This document shows, piece after piece, positions 44,776-55,087 of a stretch of DNA of 64,000 nt. This DNA comes from Enterovibrio coralii (GTDB taxonomy: Bacteria; Pseudomonadota; Gammaproteobacteria; Enterobacterales; Vibrionaceae). The position numbers were made by a program, and so were the translations under genes. Numbering within the stretch: position 1 is the first letter of the stretch; every line of letters begins with the position of its first letter. The stretch lies in assembly GCF_001559595.1 (NCBI RefSeq), contig NZ_LNTY01000050.1, positions 62,001 through 126,000 of the forward strand, in the 5' to 3' direction. The notes beneath the pieces are model-generated. The model did not search any database. It saw nothing but the letters and a program-made list of their open reading frames with translations, and was not told the DNA's origin.

Positions 44776-45492
44776 ATGCAATTTCCCCACAAAAATATCG
44801 TGATTCTGACCGGTGCTGGTATTTCTGCGGAATCTGGGATTCGGACATTTCGCGCACAAGATGGATTGTGGGAGGAGCACCATATCGAAGATGTCGCGAC
44901 ACCAGAGGGCTTCGCGAGAAACCCAGCGTTGGTTCAAACCTTCTATAACGCGCGTCGCAGACAACTACAGTCAGGCGTTGCACCAAATGCTGCTCATGAA
45001 GCGTTAGCGAGGCTTGAAAAAGAGCTAGACGGTACGGTGACCATCGTTACTCAGAACATTGATGACCTGCATGAGCGTGCGGGCAGCGAGAACATCATCC
45101 ACATGCATGGTGAATTGCTTAAAGCGCGATGCAGTGGCTCTAATCAAGTGTTGGATTGGAAAGACGACATCATGGTCGATGACATGTGTCACTGCTGCCA
45201 AATACCTTCGGCTATGCGTCCTCATGTCGTATGGTTTGGCGAGATGCCTATTGCGATGGATAAGATCCACGACGCGCTAATGGAAGCAGATTTGTTCATT
45301 TCAATCGGCACGTCAGGTGCGGTCTATCCTGCTGCTGGCTTCGTTCATGAAGCATCGATTGGCGGCGCAAGAACGATAGAAGTGAACCTAGAGCCTAGCG
45401 CGGTGGAAAGCGAGTTTGATGAAAAACGCTACGGCAAAGCGACAGTACTCGTGCCGGAGTTAGTTGAAGAGTTATTGAACATGGGCAAATAA
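44776..45492 (+). CDS. cobB: NAD-dependent protein deacylase, sirtuin family
   Basis: Removes acyl groups from lysines using NAD. The 238-residue protein carries the sirtuin motifs [15 protein letters not shown] (NAD pocket), [12 protein letters not shown] and [11 protein letters not shown] with the catalytic His. The structural zinc set is reduced: CSGSNQ and CHCC. The FYNARRRQL stretch gives the Tyr and Arg of SIRT5-like enzymes, which favours desuccinylation as well as deacetylation. Of two in-frame starts, ATG 44776 is correctly spaced (8 bases) from AGGA at 44764-44767. It is a single gene ended by a shared terminator. Confidence 0.88.
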   Translation: MQFPHKNIVILTGAGISAESGIRTFRAQDGLWEEHHIEDVATPEGFARNPALVQTFYNARRRQLQSGVAPNAAHEALARLEKELDGTVTIVTQNIDDLHERAGSENIIHMHGELLKARCSGSNQVLDWKDDIMVDDMCHCCQIPSAMRPHVVWFGEMPIAMDKIHDALMEADLFISIGTSGAVYPAAGFVHEASIGGARTIEVNLEPSAVESEFDEKRYGKATVLVPELVEELLNMGK

Positions 45493-45510
45493 CCCTAAAC
45501 CAAGAGACAA

Positions 45511-45536
45511 AAAAAGCGGCTTATCAGCCGCTTTTT
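45511..45536. terminator. Bidirectional terminator between cobB and potD
   Basis: AAAAAGCGGCT (45511-45521) and AGCCGCTTTTT (45526-45536) pair around TATC and run into TTTCTTTT on the plus strand and TTTTTTGTC on the minus strand. It serves the convergent cobB and potD genes. Confidence 0.85.
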
Positions 45537-45564
45537 CTTTTCGCATTGAATAACCGAAATTCGA

Positions 45565-46608
45565 TTATTGACCTGCTTTCAATTTCTGGAAGTATTCTTC
45601 GTAAAGCACGTTTGCTTTGCCAACAGAACCTTGCCACTCGCCACTTTCCATCACGTCTTGTGGTGGGTATACGCTTGGATCGTCTTTAAACGATTTAGGT
45701 AGCAGTGGGTAAGCCGCTTTAACTGGAGTCGGGTAGCCAATTTCGATAGCCAACTTCGCAGCGTTTTCTGGACGCAGCAGGAAGTCGATCATCTTGTGCG
45801 CAGCATCGACATTTTTCGCTGTTGCAGGAATTGCCAAGCTATCCATCCAGAAGATCGCGCCTTCTTTCGGCCAAACGATGTCTACTGGCGCACCTTCGCT
45901 ACGTGCGATGTACGCAGAGCCGTTCCACAGCATACCTAGCGCAACTTCGCCAGCCATGTATGGGTTAGCAGGGAAGTCTGAGTTGAATACCAGCACGTTC
46001 GGCATGATTTTCTTCAGTTCTTCGTAAGCAGCTTTGATTTCTTCTGGGTTTTGCGTGTTTGCAGAGTAGCCCAGCTTGCGCAGTGCGATATGGAAGAATT
46101 CGCGTGCGTCATCCATCATCAGCAGTTGGCCTTCGTACTCAGGGTTCCACAGGTCAGCCCATGAATGTACGCTGGATTTCTCGATGATGTCAGTGTTAAC
46201 ACCGATACCCGTTGCACCCCAAATGTACGGTACAGAGTATTCGTTGTTTGGATCGAAAGGCTTGTTCAGCTGGTTTGGATCAAGACCGTCGAAGTTAGAC
46301 AGTTTGCTCTTGTCGATTTTTTGCAGCATGCCTTCGTCACGCATCTTCTGAACGTAGTACGTTGAAGGTACAACCAGATCATAACCTTCTGGATGAGTCT
46401 TCAGTTTTGCGTACATGCTTTCGTTAGATTCGTACGTAGAGTAGATAACTTTGATGCCAGTTTCTTCAGTAAACTCTTCAAGTACTTCGGTAGGGATGTA
46501 CTCAGACCAGTTATAGAAGTAAAGCTCGTTATCAGCAGCCAGTGCTGTGTTTGAGAGAAGAGAGACGGCCAGAGAACTGCCCAGCACAAACTTAGACCAG
46601 GGTTTCAT
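45565..46608 (-). CDS. potD: Spermidine/putrescine ABC transporter, periplasmic binding protein
   Basis: The polyamine-binding protein of the PotABCD importer, 347 residues. A signal peptide ends SNTALAADNELYFYNWSEYI, and YNWSEYIP plus DLVVPSTYYV are family marks. ATG 46608 has AGGAG 6 bases upstream. An in-frame TTG at 46614 is less likely. It is last in the pot operon, after a 117-base gap containing a strong hairpin, so it may be expressed at a different level from the other three genes. The Vibrio counterpart PotD1 responds to spermidine or norspermidine. Confidence 0.9.
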   Translation of the reverse strand: MKPWSKFVLGSSLAVSLLSNTALAADNELYFYNWSEYIPTEVLEEFTEETGIKVIYSTYESNESMYAKLKTHPEGYDLVVPSTYYVQKMRDEGMLQKIDKSKLSNFDGLDPNQLNKPFDPNNEYSVPYIWGATGIGVNTDIIEKSSVHSWADLWNPEYEGQLLMMDDAREFFHIALRKLGYSANTQNPEEIKAAYEELKKIMPNVLVFNSDFPANPYMAGEVALGMLWNGSAYIARSEGAPVDIVWPKEGAIFWMDSLAIPATAKNVDAAHKMIDFLLRPENAAKLAIEIGYPTPVKAAYPLLPKSFKDDPSVYPPQDVMESGEWQGSVGKANVLYEEYFQKLKAGQ

Positions 46609-46696
46609 CGACAACTCCTGCAGTTTTATATTGGTATTGATAGGTTAGGATAACGGCTGCACAACGCCAGCCGTGACTGAAAAATGCGAAATTGCA

Positions 46697-46721
46697 AAAG
46701 GGCAGGCTAAGCCTGCCCTTT
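46697..46721 (-). terminator. Hairpin between potC and potD
   Basis: AAAGGGCAGGC (46697-46707) and GCCTGCCCTTT (46711-46721) are perfect 11-bp arms around TAA. On the minus strand it is followed by TTTTGC. It probably acts as a partial terminator or mRNA stability element, separating potABC from potD. Confidence 0.55.
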
Positions 46722-46725
46722 GTGC

Positions 46726-47496
46726 TTATCGCACCTTATCGCGTGCTAGTAGTTGAGAGCAAATGACTAGTACGAGAGAAACGATCAGCATTAACGTTGC
46801 CAGCGCGTTGACTTCTGGAGATACGCCAACCTTAACCATTGAGTAAATCTTCAGTGGTAAGATTTCGTAGCTCGGGCCTGTTACGAATGAACTCACGATA
46901 ACGTCGTCCAGTGACAGGGTGAAGCTCAACAACCAGCCAGCAGCTACTGCTGGTGCCGCAAGAGGCAGAATGATTTTGGTTAGGATAACCCACTCACTTG
47001 CTGCCAAATCTTTCGCTGCTTCAAGCATACGCAGATCGAAGCCATTCAAGCGGCTGTAAACAGTTACAACCACAAATGGAAGACAGAAAGTGATGTGAGA
47101 TAGCAGCAGGGTCAAGAAACCAAGCTGAGCACCCAACAGTACAAACAGTGCCAGAAGCGAAATCGCCATGACGATGTCTGGAGACATCATTACAACAAAC
47201 AGCATACCGTTAACAAAGTTTTTGCCACGGAAGCGGTAACGATACAGCGCAACCGCTGTCAGGCTACCAATGATTGCTGCAGCAGTTGCAGAAAACACTG
47301 CAATGGTCAGCGAGTTTCCAGCTGCTTGTACCAAGCTGTCATTATTCAGCAGTTGGGTATACCACTTGGTGGTAAAACCCTTCCAATCCATACCGAACTT
47401 ACTTTCGTTAAACGAGTTAACGATAAGAATGATGATAGGGATGTATAAGAACGCATAAACCAGCGACATAAAGCCGGTTTTGAAGAAACGACTCAT
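46726..47496 (-). CDS. potC: Spermidine/putrescine ABC transporter permease PotC
   Basis: An inner-membrane permease of 256 residues with six hydrophobic segments. The permease signature for ABC contact is LEAAKDLAASEWVILTKIIL. IPIIILIVNSFNESKFGM is the usual N-terminal segment of PotC. It overlaps potB by 4 bases. Together with PotB it forms the path for polyamines, driven by PotA. Confidence 0.9.
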   Translation of the reverse strand: MSRFFKTGFMSLVYAFLYIPIIILIVNSFNESKFGMDWKGFTTKWYTQLLNNDSLVQAAGNSLTIAVFSATAAAIIGSLTAVALYRYRFRGKNFVNGMLFVVMMSPDIVMAISLLALFVLLGAQLGFLTLLLSHITFCLPFVVVTVYSRLNGFDLRMLEAAKDLAASEWVILTKIILPLAAPAVAAGWLLSFTLSLDDVIVSSFVTGPSYEILPLKIYSMVKVGVSPEVNALATLMLIVSLVLVICSQLLARDKVR

Positions 47497-48347
47497 TCCA
47501 GCTCTACCTTCTTGTTCATTAGCTTGCCAACACGCCAGTAGGCGAGCAGCATCAGACCCATCAAGACAGTCAACGAAATACTTGCAGCTGAACCAAACGG
47601 CCAGTCACGAACGTTGAGGATCTGACTCTTGATGACGTTACCAATCAACAGGTTCTTCGCGCCACCCAGCAGGTCAGACACGTAGAACATGCCCAGAGCT
47701 GGAAGCAGAACCAGAAGACAGCCCGCAATAATGCCTGGCATTGTCAAAGGCAGAATAACCTTGATGAATGCCTGCAATTTGCTTGCGCCCAAATCTTTTG
47801 CTGCTTCAAGGTAGCTGTTATCCAGCTTCTCAATGCTTGAGTACAGCGGCAGAATCATAAACGGCAGCAGGATGTAAACCAGACCAATCATTACGGCATA
47901 TTCGGTGTACATAATACGCAGTGGCTTGTCGATCAAACCCAGCGTTAGCAGACCTTCGTTAAGCAGGCCGCGTGTACCCAAAAAGATTTTTAGGCCGTAA
48001 GTACGGATCAGGGAGTTGGTCCAAAACGGAACAATCACCATGAACAGCATGATTGGACGCCATTTCTGCGGCATACGCGCGATGAAATAGGCGAACGGGT
48101 AACCGATCATTAAACACAAAAGTGTCGCGATGGCAGCCATATAGAAGGAGTGCCAAACAACTTTTGCGTAAAGAGGATCCATCAACTTGGCATAGTTGCT
48201 CAAGGTGAAGGTCATCTCGATCAGGTTTGCATCGTCGCGGGTCAGGAAGCTGGTGATGATAATCATCGAGTTCGGAATGAACACGAACAGTAGCAACCAA
48301 CCTACGATAACACCGATAATGGCGTTCTGGAGATTAATCTTCTTCAT
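47493..48347 (-). CDS. potB: Spermidine/putrescine ABC transporter permease PotB
   Basis: The partner permease, 284 residues with six membrane segments. The EAA-type loop is [20 protein letters not shown]. The true start is ATG 48347 ([12 protein letters not shown]), overlapping the end of potA. An open frame extends further upstream to 48416 within potA and is not needed. Length and motifs match PotB. Confidence 0.9.
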   Translation of the reverse strand: MKKINLQNAIIGVIVGWLLLFVFIPNSMIIITSFLTRDDANLIEMTFTLSNYAKLMDPLYAKVVWHSFYMAAIATLLCLMIGYPFAYFIARMPQKWRPIMLFMVIVPFWTNSLIRTYGLKIFLGTRGLLNEGLLTLGLIDKPLRIMYTEYAVMIGLVYILLPFMILPLYSSIEKLDNSYLEAAKDLGASKLQAFIKVILPLTMPGIIAGCLLVLLPALGMFYVSDLLGGAKNLLIGNVIKSQILNVRDWPFGSAASISLTVLMGLMLLAYWRVGKLMNKKVELE

Positions 48348-49449
48348 CAGGCAGTACCACTTCCCAGCTTTCAACCCAGGTAATTGCAACTTTCTGATCC
48401 AGTGAGTGGTCAACATCAGGATCGTCTTCGTTGAAGAACTCGCTAACCATCACTGACATACCTGATTCCAGTTCAAGAACTGAATCCAGCGTCATGCCTT
48501 TGTAGTTACGTTCACGAACGTAGCCAACGATACCGTTGCCTGATTCCGTTGCGCCGATTTCTTCGATACGCAAATCTTCAGGACGCAGCAGCACTTTCAC
48601 TTTGTCGCCAGCAGAAACGTCCAGTTTACAGTAAACCTGACATTCACGGCCTTCAACAGTCGCAGTGATACGTTCTTCGTCGATACGTGCAATTACATGT
48701 GCGTCAAACACGTTGATCTCACCGATAAAGCGAGCAACAAACAGGTTTGCTGGCTCTTCGTAGATCTCACGTGGCGTACCATCTTGAACAACCTTACCGG
48801 CTTTCATAACGATGATACGGTCTGACATTGAAAGGGCTTCTTCTTGATCGTGAGTAACGAAAATGAAGGTGATACCCAGCTTACGTTGAAGCTGCTTAAG
48901 CTCGATTTGCATCTGCTTACGCAGTTTGTAGTCCAACGCAGAAAGCGATTCATCAAGCAGCAGTACTTTTGGCTTGTTAACAACTGCACGTGCGATAGCA
49001 ACACGCTGTTGTTGGCCGCCTGAAAGCTGATGAGGTTTGCGAGGTGCAAATTTCTCGAGTTGAACCATGCGCAGTGCTTCCATTACACGCGGTTCGATTT
49101 CACTTTCGGCTACTTTCTGCATACGCAGACCGAAAGCTACGTTTTCGAACACAGTCATGTGCGGGAAAAGTGCATAGCTCTGAAAGACGGTATTGACGTG
49201 GCGTTGTTCCGCGGGGATAGCGGTTACGTCTTGCTCGTCAAGGATAATTTGGCCATCGTCTGCATCTTCAAGACCGGCAATCAAACGAAGAACTGTGGTC
49301 TTGCCACAACCTGACGGACCGAGGATTGTCAAAAACTCGCCATTGTTAATCTCGAGATCAAAAGAAGAAATGATCTCCTTGCCATCAAAACTCTTACAAA
49401 GCCCTTTAAGCTGAACAATGGGTTTTTTCATTGGTTGTGTTGCGTTCAA
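48334..49449 (-). CDS. potA: Spermidine/putrescine ABC transporter ATP-binding protein
   Basis: The ATPase of the polyamine importer, 371 residues. Walker A is GPSGCGKTT, the signature [14 protein letters not shown], and Walker [14 protein letters not shown]. The C-terminal TOBE domain carries the regulatory part. The start is probably TTG 49449, behind AAGGAG. ATG 49431, six codons further, is an alternative but has no good ribosome-binding site. It is the first gene of the pot operon. Confidence 0.9.
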   Translation of the reverse strand: MNATQPMKKPIVQLKGLCKSFDGKEIISSFDLEINNGEFLTILGPSGCGKTTVLRLIAGLEDADDGQIILDEQDVTAIPAEQRHVNTVFQSYALFPHMTVFENVAFGLRMQKVAESEIEPRVMEALRMVQLEKFAPRKPHQLSGGQQQRVAIARAVVNKPKVLLLDESLSALDYKLRKQMQIELKQLQRKLGITFIFVTHDQEEALSMSDRIIVMKAGKVVQDGTPREIYEEPANLFVARFIGEINVFDAHVIARIDEERITATVEGRECQVYCKLDVSAGDKVKVLLRPEDLRIEEIGATESGNGIVGYVRERNYKGMTLDSVLELESGMSVMVSEFFNEDDPDVDHSLDQKVAITWVESWEVVLPDEED

Positions 49450-49790
49450 TTCTACTCTCTCTCCTTACACCACGGGCGATTAGCTAGTAAAAATTCCCCT
49501 AAAAAGTAGACGGCGCATGATAGACGTGCGAACCATGAAGTTAAAGCGTTTTTTTTGATTTAACAGTAAAACTTTGCCCAAAAAATCCATCGCCACAGAG
49601 ATGTGTAGAAACATCGACCAAATCGGCGTGTTGTGAACCACATCTCGAAATGCAGCAAGTAAGCGTCGCTTAGTATAGCTCCAATCGTGTCTGGCTAAAA
49701 ATACATCAGCGTGAGACGCGTTTAAAAAAAATCACCTATAACTTTATAAGTGGGGAACTTTCTTAGGCTAAAGACAAAAGTTACTTTGCT
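49450..49790. promoter_or_regulatory. Divergent intergenic region upstream of potA
   Basis: A 341-base AT-rich gap between potA (minus) and a membrane-protein gene (plus). It must contain both promoters. The only structure seen is an imperfect palindrome, CACCTATAACTTTATAAGTG (49733-49752), near the plus-strand gene. No gene or RNA was recognised. Confidence 0.35.
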
Positions 49791-50599
49791 ATGAATAAAC
49801 AACAATTGAGCAACGCACTTCATGTTGGTGGCACCTTAGAAAATGCACTTTCAGGTAAGTACAATCTCAGTGCTTCCAGTGTGGTTCAGGAAGCCGTTAA
49901 GCTGACACAGAAACACTTTTGGCGTTTTTTGCCCGCTACGATTGTTTTGGCTGGAGCAAATCTCGCGATATTCCTTGTCGTTTTGTCGTTCATGATCGAA
50001 TCACCAGGCAGGTGGTGTCGGGTTTCATCGGGCAAACACAGATGACGCCGGACATGTTAGCCGCGGGGAGAATCGCCCTGTTCGCCGCAACTGTCTTGAG
50101 TGCACCTCTTTACGCAGGTGCGAGTTTGATGGGGTTAAGCCATGCCATTGGCTTTAGAACCAAACCTCGTCACATCATCAAAGGGCTGGCTTATGCGATG
50201 GCGGTCACTCTGGCAATGGGCTTTATCTCTGCGTTACAGAGTTTTGGTAACCAGATACTGCCGTTGTTAGGTATTTTCCTTGGTATTGCCTTCTCTATGA
50301 CAATCCTTCTTATCTGTGAGAAAAGGCTTCGACCTGTTGAGGCGATGATCGTTTCTTTTAGGGCGATCACAAAAAAAATGATACCATTGACGCTTGTTTA
50401 CATCGTCATCGCTGTGCTTTTTCTCTTTTCTTATGCCACAGCCGGTATAGCCCTCGTCTGGGCGTTGCCCTTCATGTTCAATGTCAAAGGCGTGTTATAT
50501 CGCGAGATGTTCGGTGTTGGTATAGAAGTGACCGTGTCACAAGAAGGGGATGATGATTCTTCTTCTGGAGACGGTAATAAAGAGGTTTTCAACGCTTAA
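49791..50599 (+). CDS. Multi-span inner-membrane protein, frame broken near 50005
   Basis: A membrane protein of about 269 residues once one base is added at about 50004-50006. An N-terminal cytoplasmic stretch of about 40 residues (SNALHVGGTLENALSGKY) is followed by roughly six hydrophobic segments, such as IVLAGANLAIFLVVLSFMI, ALFAATVLSAPLYAGASLMG and LVYIVIAVLFLFSYATAGIA. The C-terminus is acidic. The stop codon sits directly before the next gene's start. No family was recognised. Conserved Vibrio membrane proteins of similar shape exist, but I cannot name one. Confidence 0.7.
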
Positions 50600-51376
50600 A
50601 TGAAGCTTTCCTTTGCTGTTTTGGCTTCGGCTCTATTACTTTCTGCCTGTAGCGAGGCACCACACACCCCAGTTACCACAGTAAACCAACTCCAACCGGC
50701 TTCACCGCCACCAGAAATGGTGCAGAAGCCGGATTTCGCGTCATATAAAATCGTGACCGAAAAGAAGCAAGCGTTTGCTGATTATCTAAAACCGGGCGTT
50801 AATTACATTAATGGCCTGATTGAAAATGCGCGTACTCGACTCATTTCTCTGTCGTCAACTACCACGTTGACAGAGAGTGACAATGAGTTCTTAGCGAAAG
50901 TGGCTGAGCTGTTTAATTTGCCGATCCCAGAAGCTGGCGTCGACAAAGCGTGGTATGCAGAAGCTCTCAAACGTGTAGACGTAATCCCAATGGATTTGGT
51001 CCTCAGCCAAGCGGCGATTGAATCTGGGTGGGGTACATCACGCTTTGCTCGCGAAGGTAATAACTACTTCGGGCAGTGGTGTTACACTGAGGGCTGCGGC
51101 ATGGTGCCAAGTGCACGTAGCCCAGGCAAATTTCACGAAGTCGCCGTTTATAAAGACCCACTCCAATCGATTCGCGCCTATTTCTTGAATGTGAACCGCA
51201 ACAGAGCCTACTCAGAGTTGAGAGACATTCGTGCTGATCTTAGAAAAGAGCACGAGCCTGTCACCGGCACAGCATTGGCGAATGGATTGTTGAGTTATTC
51301 CGAACGTGGTCAGGCTTATGTGAACGAAGTTCAAGGCATGATAAGCCACAACCAGCAGTATTGGAGCCAAGGATGA
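50600..51376 (+). CDS. Glucosaminidase-domain lipoprotein (Bax-like)
   Basis: A 258-residue lipoprotein (signal peptide ending LLLSAC, Cys at about residue 17) with a glucosaminidase/Bax-type domain. QAAIESGWGTSRFAREGNNYFGQW holds the catalytic Glu and the usual aromatic residues. It should cut peptidoglycan between N-acetylglucosamine and N-acetylmuramic acid from the outer membrane. It starts directly after the membrane-protein stop and overlaps the DUF2987 gene, so the three are one operon. A periplasmic role in septum or wall remodelling is likely. Confidence 0.85.
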   Translation: MKLSFAVLASALLLSACSEAPHTPVTTVNQLQPASPPPEMVQKPDFASYKIVTEKKQAFADYLKPGVNYINGLIENARTRLISLSSTTTLTESDNEFLAKVAELFNLPIPEAGVDKAWYAEALKRVDVIPMDLVLSQAAIESGWGTSRFAREGNNYFGQWCYTEGCGMVPSARSPGKFHEVAVYKDPLQSIRAYFLNVNRNRAYSELRDIRADLRKEHEPVTGTALANGLLSYSERGQAYVNEVQGMISHNQQYWSQG

Positions 51377-52017
51377 TCAAAGGACTTACGGCTGCCATCA
51401 TGGCAGCTGTAATTTCAGTACCTGTCGCCGCCGCGCAGGTCGAACTCAGATATAGCAGTCTATTTAGCCAACTCAAACATAACCATGGTGAAAACCATCC
51501 TGATGTGAAAATTGGCTATTTTCTCGTTTCCCCGGAAACAGGCAAGGTGTGCGAAATTACAAAAGCGTGGATGGTGAAAAAAGAACACTACGAAGCGTTT
51601 TCGATTCCACCATCGCAAGAGTTGCCACTTCCCATTGATAAGCATCTTCGCCAAGTCAATCCTGACGTCTTCATTGAAACAGCAGGGGACGAAACCTGTA
51701 ACGTTTCATACCAAGTGATGGCGAAAGAGTCATTCAATGACGAAATCAGTGCTAACGATATTCAAAAACTCGTCCCACAAATGACTGAGATGATGCAAGA
51801 CCTTGGTGGCATGTTTGCTTCATGGTTTATGCCGGAAGTAGAAGGTGTGATGGTGCATTTCGCTGAGCCAGTGTCAGCTCTCTCAACGTCTTCCGGTCGC
51901 GAGATTGCAGTAAAAGGTAATGTCGCGGTGATTAAGCTCGATGAGCTTAAAGACGGAGAGAAAGTCGCTTTCGCTCAGTCTCCGCTAAAAGTGACGCCTT
52001 GGATCCCGCAAAGCTAA
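51373..52017 (+). CDS. DUF2987 family exported protein
   Basis: A 214-residue periplasmic protein with a signal peptide (MIKGLTAAIMAAVISVPVAAAQ). The mature part has the DUF2987 pattern: LRYSSLFSQLKHN near the start, VSPETGKVCEITKAW, and a small acidic C-terminus. ATG 51373 overlaps the preceding stop by 4 bases. An earlier in-frame TTG at 51361 is unnecessary. Function unknown. The association with a peptidoglycan hydrolase suggests an envelope role. Confidence 0.75.
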   Translation: MIKGLTAAIMAAVISVPVAAAQVELRYSSLFSQLKHNHGENHPDVKIGYFLVSPETGKVCEITKAWMVKKEHYEAFSIPPSQELPLPIDKHLRQVNPDVFIETAGDETCNVSYQVMAKESFNDEISANDIQKLVPQMTEMMQDLGGMFASWFMPEVEGVMVHFAEPVSALSTSSGREIAVKGNVAVIKLDELKDGEKVAFAQSPLKVTPWIPQS

Positions 52018-52113
52018 CGCCGCTATACCCAGCCTCAGCGTGAGATTTTCTGCTGGGGCTACACTTCTCCTACAGTTCTAAATTGCAAAGTACGTGGATT
52101 TTTCATCTAGGCA

Positions 52114-52142
52114 TTTCAACGCTTGTAAAAGATACGTATAAT
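52114..52142 (+). promoter_or_regulatory. Predicted promoter of ttcA
   Basis: TTTCAA (52114-52119) and a perfect TATAAT (52137-52142) are 17 bases apart, 54 bases before the ttcA start. The spacing and -10 box fit a sigma-70 promoter. Confidence 0.5.
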
Positions 52143-52195
52143 CGCCCGCCTGTTAAATTCCACGGTCGGCTTGGTCGACAACTTGAGAACAACAA

Positions 52196-53089
52196 ATGAA
52201 TCAGAAAGATACAAGAAAAGAGACACTTGAATTCAACAAACTCCAAAAGCGTTTGAGGAGAAATGTTGGTAGTGCTATCGCTGACTACAATATGATCGAA
52301 GAAAATGATGTCGTCATGGCGTGTATCAGTGGTGGTAAAGATTCATTTGCTATGCTTGATATCTTGCTGAATCTACAGGCCGCTGCTCCGATTAAATTCG
52401 ACGTGGTTGCAGTAAACTTGGACCAAAAACAGCCAGGCTTCCCAGAGCATATTTTGCCTGAGTACTTCGAAAGCCTGAACATTCCTTACTACATCGTGGA
52501 TAAAGACACGTACTCAGTAGTAAAAGAGAAAATTCCAGAAGGCAAAACGACCTGTGGTCTGTGTTCACGTCTGCGCCGCGGTACGCTTTACTCATTTGCT
52601 GAGAAAATTGGTGCAACCAAGCTAGCATTGGGTCACCACATGGACGATATCGTTGAGACCATGTTCTTGAACATGTTCCACGGTTCACGCTTGAAAGCGA
52701 TGCCACCTAAGCTTCGTTCAGATGATGGCCGTAACGTGGTTATTCGTCCGCTTACTTACTGCCGTGAAAAAGATCTGATCAAATACGCAGAGCACAAAGC
52801 GTTCCCGATCATTCCTTGTAACCTGTGTGGTTCGCAAGAGAACCTGCAGCGTCAGTCGATCAAAGCAATGCTGATCGAGTGGGACAAAAAGACGCCTGGT
52901 CGCGTAGAAAGCATTTTCAAATCCATTCAGAACGTCAGCCCAAGTCAGCTTGCAGACCGTGAACTGTTTGACTTTGTGAACCTTCCGCTAGATCGCGAAG
53001 GTGACCGTGGCGAATACGAATTCAGTGAAGCGACGGTGTCTTCGTCAAATATCGATGAGTCGCTGTTCATTGACGTTACTAACGTATAA
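52196..53089 (+). CDS. ttcA: tRNA 2-thiocytidine biosynthesis protein
   Basis: Introduces sulfur at cytidine 32 of certain tRNAs. The 297-residue protein carries the PP-loop [10 protein letters not shown] that activates the base with ATP. Two cysteine pairs, [12 protein letters not shown] and CNLCGSQ, bind the iron-sulfur cluster and carry sulfur. The rest matches TtcA along its length, including [19 protein letters not shown]. It starts 179 bases after DUF2987, with its own promoter. Next to uspE and fnr it follows the Vibrio order. Confidence 0.92.
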   Translation: MNQKDTRKETLEFNKLQKRLRRNVGSAIADYNMIEENDVVMACISGGKDSFAMLDILLNLQAAAPIKFDVVAVNLDQKQPGFPEHILPEYFESLNIPYYIVDKDTYSVVKEKIPEGKTTCGLCSRLRRGTLYSFAEKIGATKLALGHHMDDIVETMFLNMFHGSRLKAMPPKLRSDDGRNVVIRPLTYCREKDLIKYAEHKAFPIIPCNLCGSQENLQRQSIKAMLIEWDKKTPGRVESIFKSIQNVSPSQLADRELFDFVNLPLDREGDRGEYEFSEATVSSSNIDESLFIDVTNV

Positions 53090-53114
53090 ATCGATATACG
53101 AATACTGAAATAAG

Positions 53115-53144
53115 AAAGGGGAACAACGCGTTGTTCCCCTTTTG
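53115..53144. terminator. Terminator between ttcA and uspE
   Basis: AAAGGGGAACAACG (53115-53128) is perfectly complementary to CGTTGTTCCCCTTT (53129-53142), and TTTTGC follows. The site lies between the convergent ttcA and uspE genes. Confidence 0.85.
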
Positions 53145-53185
53145 CTTTCTGTCGCACCGACATGTGTCACTACGTTTCGGTTCTA

Positions 53186-54134
53186 TCAGCCCAAGCTAAC
53201 GTTTGGTGCCAAAGGACTGACGTAACCATCCGGTTTTATGGCTAAAACATCACAGTCTAATTGGTCTATGGTGTGTTCCGCCGTGTTTCCGATGAAGATG
53301 CAGAGAGGCCAATTCGACCCGTTGTTCCCAATATCACCAGTTCTACATCCAACTCTTTTGCTACAGCAGGAATGACGTCCTCGGGTAACCCTTCCTGACA
53401 GTGGGTTTGTGCTTCATCAATGCCATGTTTTTGTCGCAGAGCTTTCATTTGTAGCAAGTGATGACCACGAACGCATCTGTGTAAGATGCTGGGTCAAACT
53501 CAGGCAACTCAATGGTGACATTGACGGGTGTAGCAGGGTAGGCGTTGACGAGATTGACTTCTGCTTCCAGCAATTTACTCATTGCGTTCGCTTCATCAAT
53601 CAATTTGTCGTTAAGAGGTTCGTGAGCCTCGTTCTCTGACGCAACGTTTACGGCAGCAAGAACTTTGCCGTTTACTGGCCAGCCATGTTCTTTTACGAGT
53701 AGTACCGGACATGGACATTTACGGAGTAAGTGCCAGTCGGTAGGCGTGAAAATGACGGAGCCGAGTTTGTCGTGCTTGTGTGTTGCCTTCACTAACAGAT
53801 CGTGTTCGCCATCAAAGACCTGCGCAATCATGCTCTCATAGGGGCGATTATGCCAAACGACGTGATTTTCAATCGTCACGTCAGAAGTGTCGTGTTGTTC
53901 GAGAAGGGATGTCACCCATTCCTCGCGCTGACGCAATACGCCGGCTCTCATGGCCTGACGTTCTTCAGCCGAAAGCATGGATGTCATTTCGTAGGAAAAA
54001 TCATAGATAGCGAGAAATAGCGTCAATTTAACAGGCGCAGACGACTTCTTCGCAATGTCCAGAGCGCGCGATAGTGCGGGTTGTTCTTCGTGGTCGGGAT
54101 CGATAGCGACAAGCAAGTTGGTATATCTGTTCAT
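53186..54134 (-). CDS. uspE: Universal stress protein E, frame broken near 53296 and 53471
   Basis: A tandem universal stress protein of 316 residues, the length of E. coli UspE, after adding one base at each of two breaks. The first UspA domain ([32 protein letters not shown]) is intact. The second continues [11 protein letters not shown], then [17 protein letters not shown], then [19 protein letters not shown] to a stop at 53186. It binds ATP-like ligands and affects motility and stress tolerance in other bacteria. It is a single gene convergent with ttcA and next to fnr, as in Vibrio. Two breaks within one conserved gene support sequence error. Confidence 0.85.
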
Positions 54135-54277
54135 AACAACCTCCAGCTGTGTGATGCCGATACTTTAATGTAACGCAATCTCAACCAAAGTTGCGATAAA
54201 TTCAGATAATTATAAGTTAAAAAAGAGAAATGGCACCAAAAGTGCCATTTCAATAAGTTGCTGATTGTAACGAACGA

Positions 54278-55024
54278 TTAGCAGCGAGTGATGCCAGCCA
54301 AACGACTCAGTTCATCGTGATCAAGGATGGTAATGTACTTACCTTTTACACTCAGCATGCCGCTTTTCTGGAATCGACCCAGAAGACGGCTAATGGTTTC
54401 AACAGTCAGGCCAAGGTAGTTACCGATGTCACCACGAGTCATGGTCAAACGGAATTCTTTTGCAGAGAAACCACGTTGAGAGAAGCGGGTAGAAAGGCTG
54501 TGCAGGAAAGCAGCCAGACGCTCTTCAGCGTTTTTCTTGGAAAGCAGCAGAATCATTTCTTGGTCGCCTTTGATTTCGCTACTCATCAATCGCATGATTT
54601 GTTGGCGAAGCTTAGGCATTTTACCTGAGAGGTCATCAAGAATTTCGAAAGGAATTTCGCACACCATAGAAGTCTCTAAGGCTTGAGCAAAACTTGGGTG
54701 AGACATGTGGTTGATGGCGTCGAAACCTACCAAATCACCCGCTAAGTGGAACGCTGTAATTTGTTCGTCACCTTGCTCGGTTATGGTGTAGCTCTTGATG
54801 GTGCCAGAACGGATAGCATAGAGAGAGCGCAGTTGATCACCTGCTTGGAATAGCGGCTGTCCTTTCTGAATTGGCTTTTTGCGTTCAATGATTTGGTCAA
54901 GCTGATTGAGCTCAGTTTCGCTTAACGTAAAAGGAATGCAAAGCTGACTGATACTACAGTCTTGGCAATGAATTGCACACCCGCCAGATTGAACACGTTT
55001 GGTAATGATTTTTTCTTGAATCAT
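54278..55024 (-). CDS. fnr: Anaerobic regulator FNR/EtrA
   Basis: The oxygen-sensing CRP/FNR regulator, 248 residues. Three cluster ligands lie at the N-terminus (C20, C23, C29 in [10 protein letters not shown]) with the fourth in MVCEIPFE. C16 is an additional Cys, as in E. coli. The cNMP-like sensor is followed by the winged helix, whose recognition helix [11 protein letters not shown] is that of FNR (E..SR). With its 4Fe-4S cluster it should turn on anaerobic genes, including the cbb3 operon just upstream. It is 63 bases after the TauE-like gene. Confidence 0.93.
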   Translation of the reverse strand: MIQEKIITKRVQSGGCAIHCQDCSISQLCIPFTLSETELNQLDQIIERKKPIQKGQPLFQAGDQLRSLYAIRSGTIKSYTITEQGDEQITAFHLAGDLVGFDAINHMSHPSFAQALETSMVCEIPFEILDDLSGKMPKLRQQIMRLMSSEIKGDQEMILLLSKKNAEERLAAFLHSLSTRFSQRGFSAKEFRLTMTRGDIGNYLGLTVETISRLLGRFQKSGMLSVKGKYITILDHDELSRLAGITRC

Positions 55025-55087
55025 GAGCCTGCTTAGCCAAATTGATTTGAGTCAAGATTTTACCATTTCTACGTGTAAAAGCGAGTC

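Noticed and set aside
52028-52055. CCCAGC...GCTGGG repeat after the DUF2987 gene
   Set aside because: Arms of 6 bp are far apart and no T-run follows, so a terminator call is not supported.
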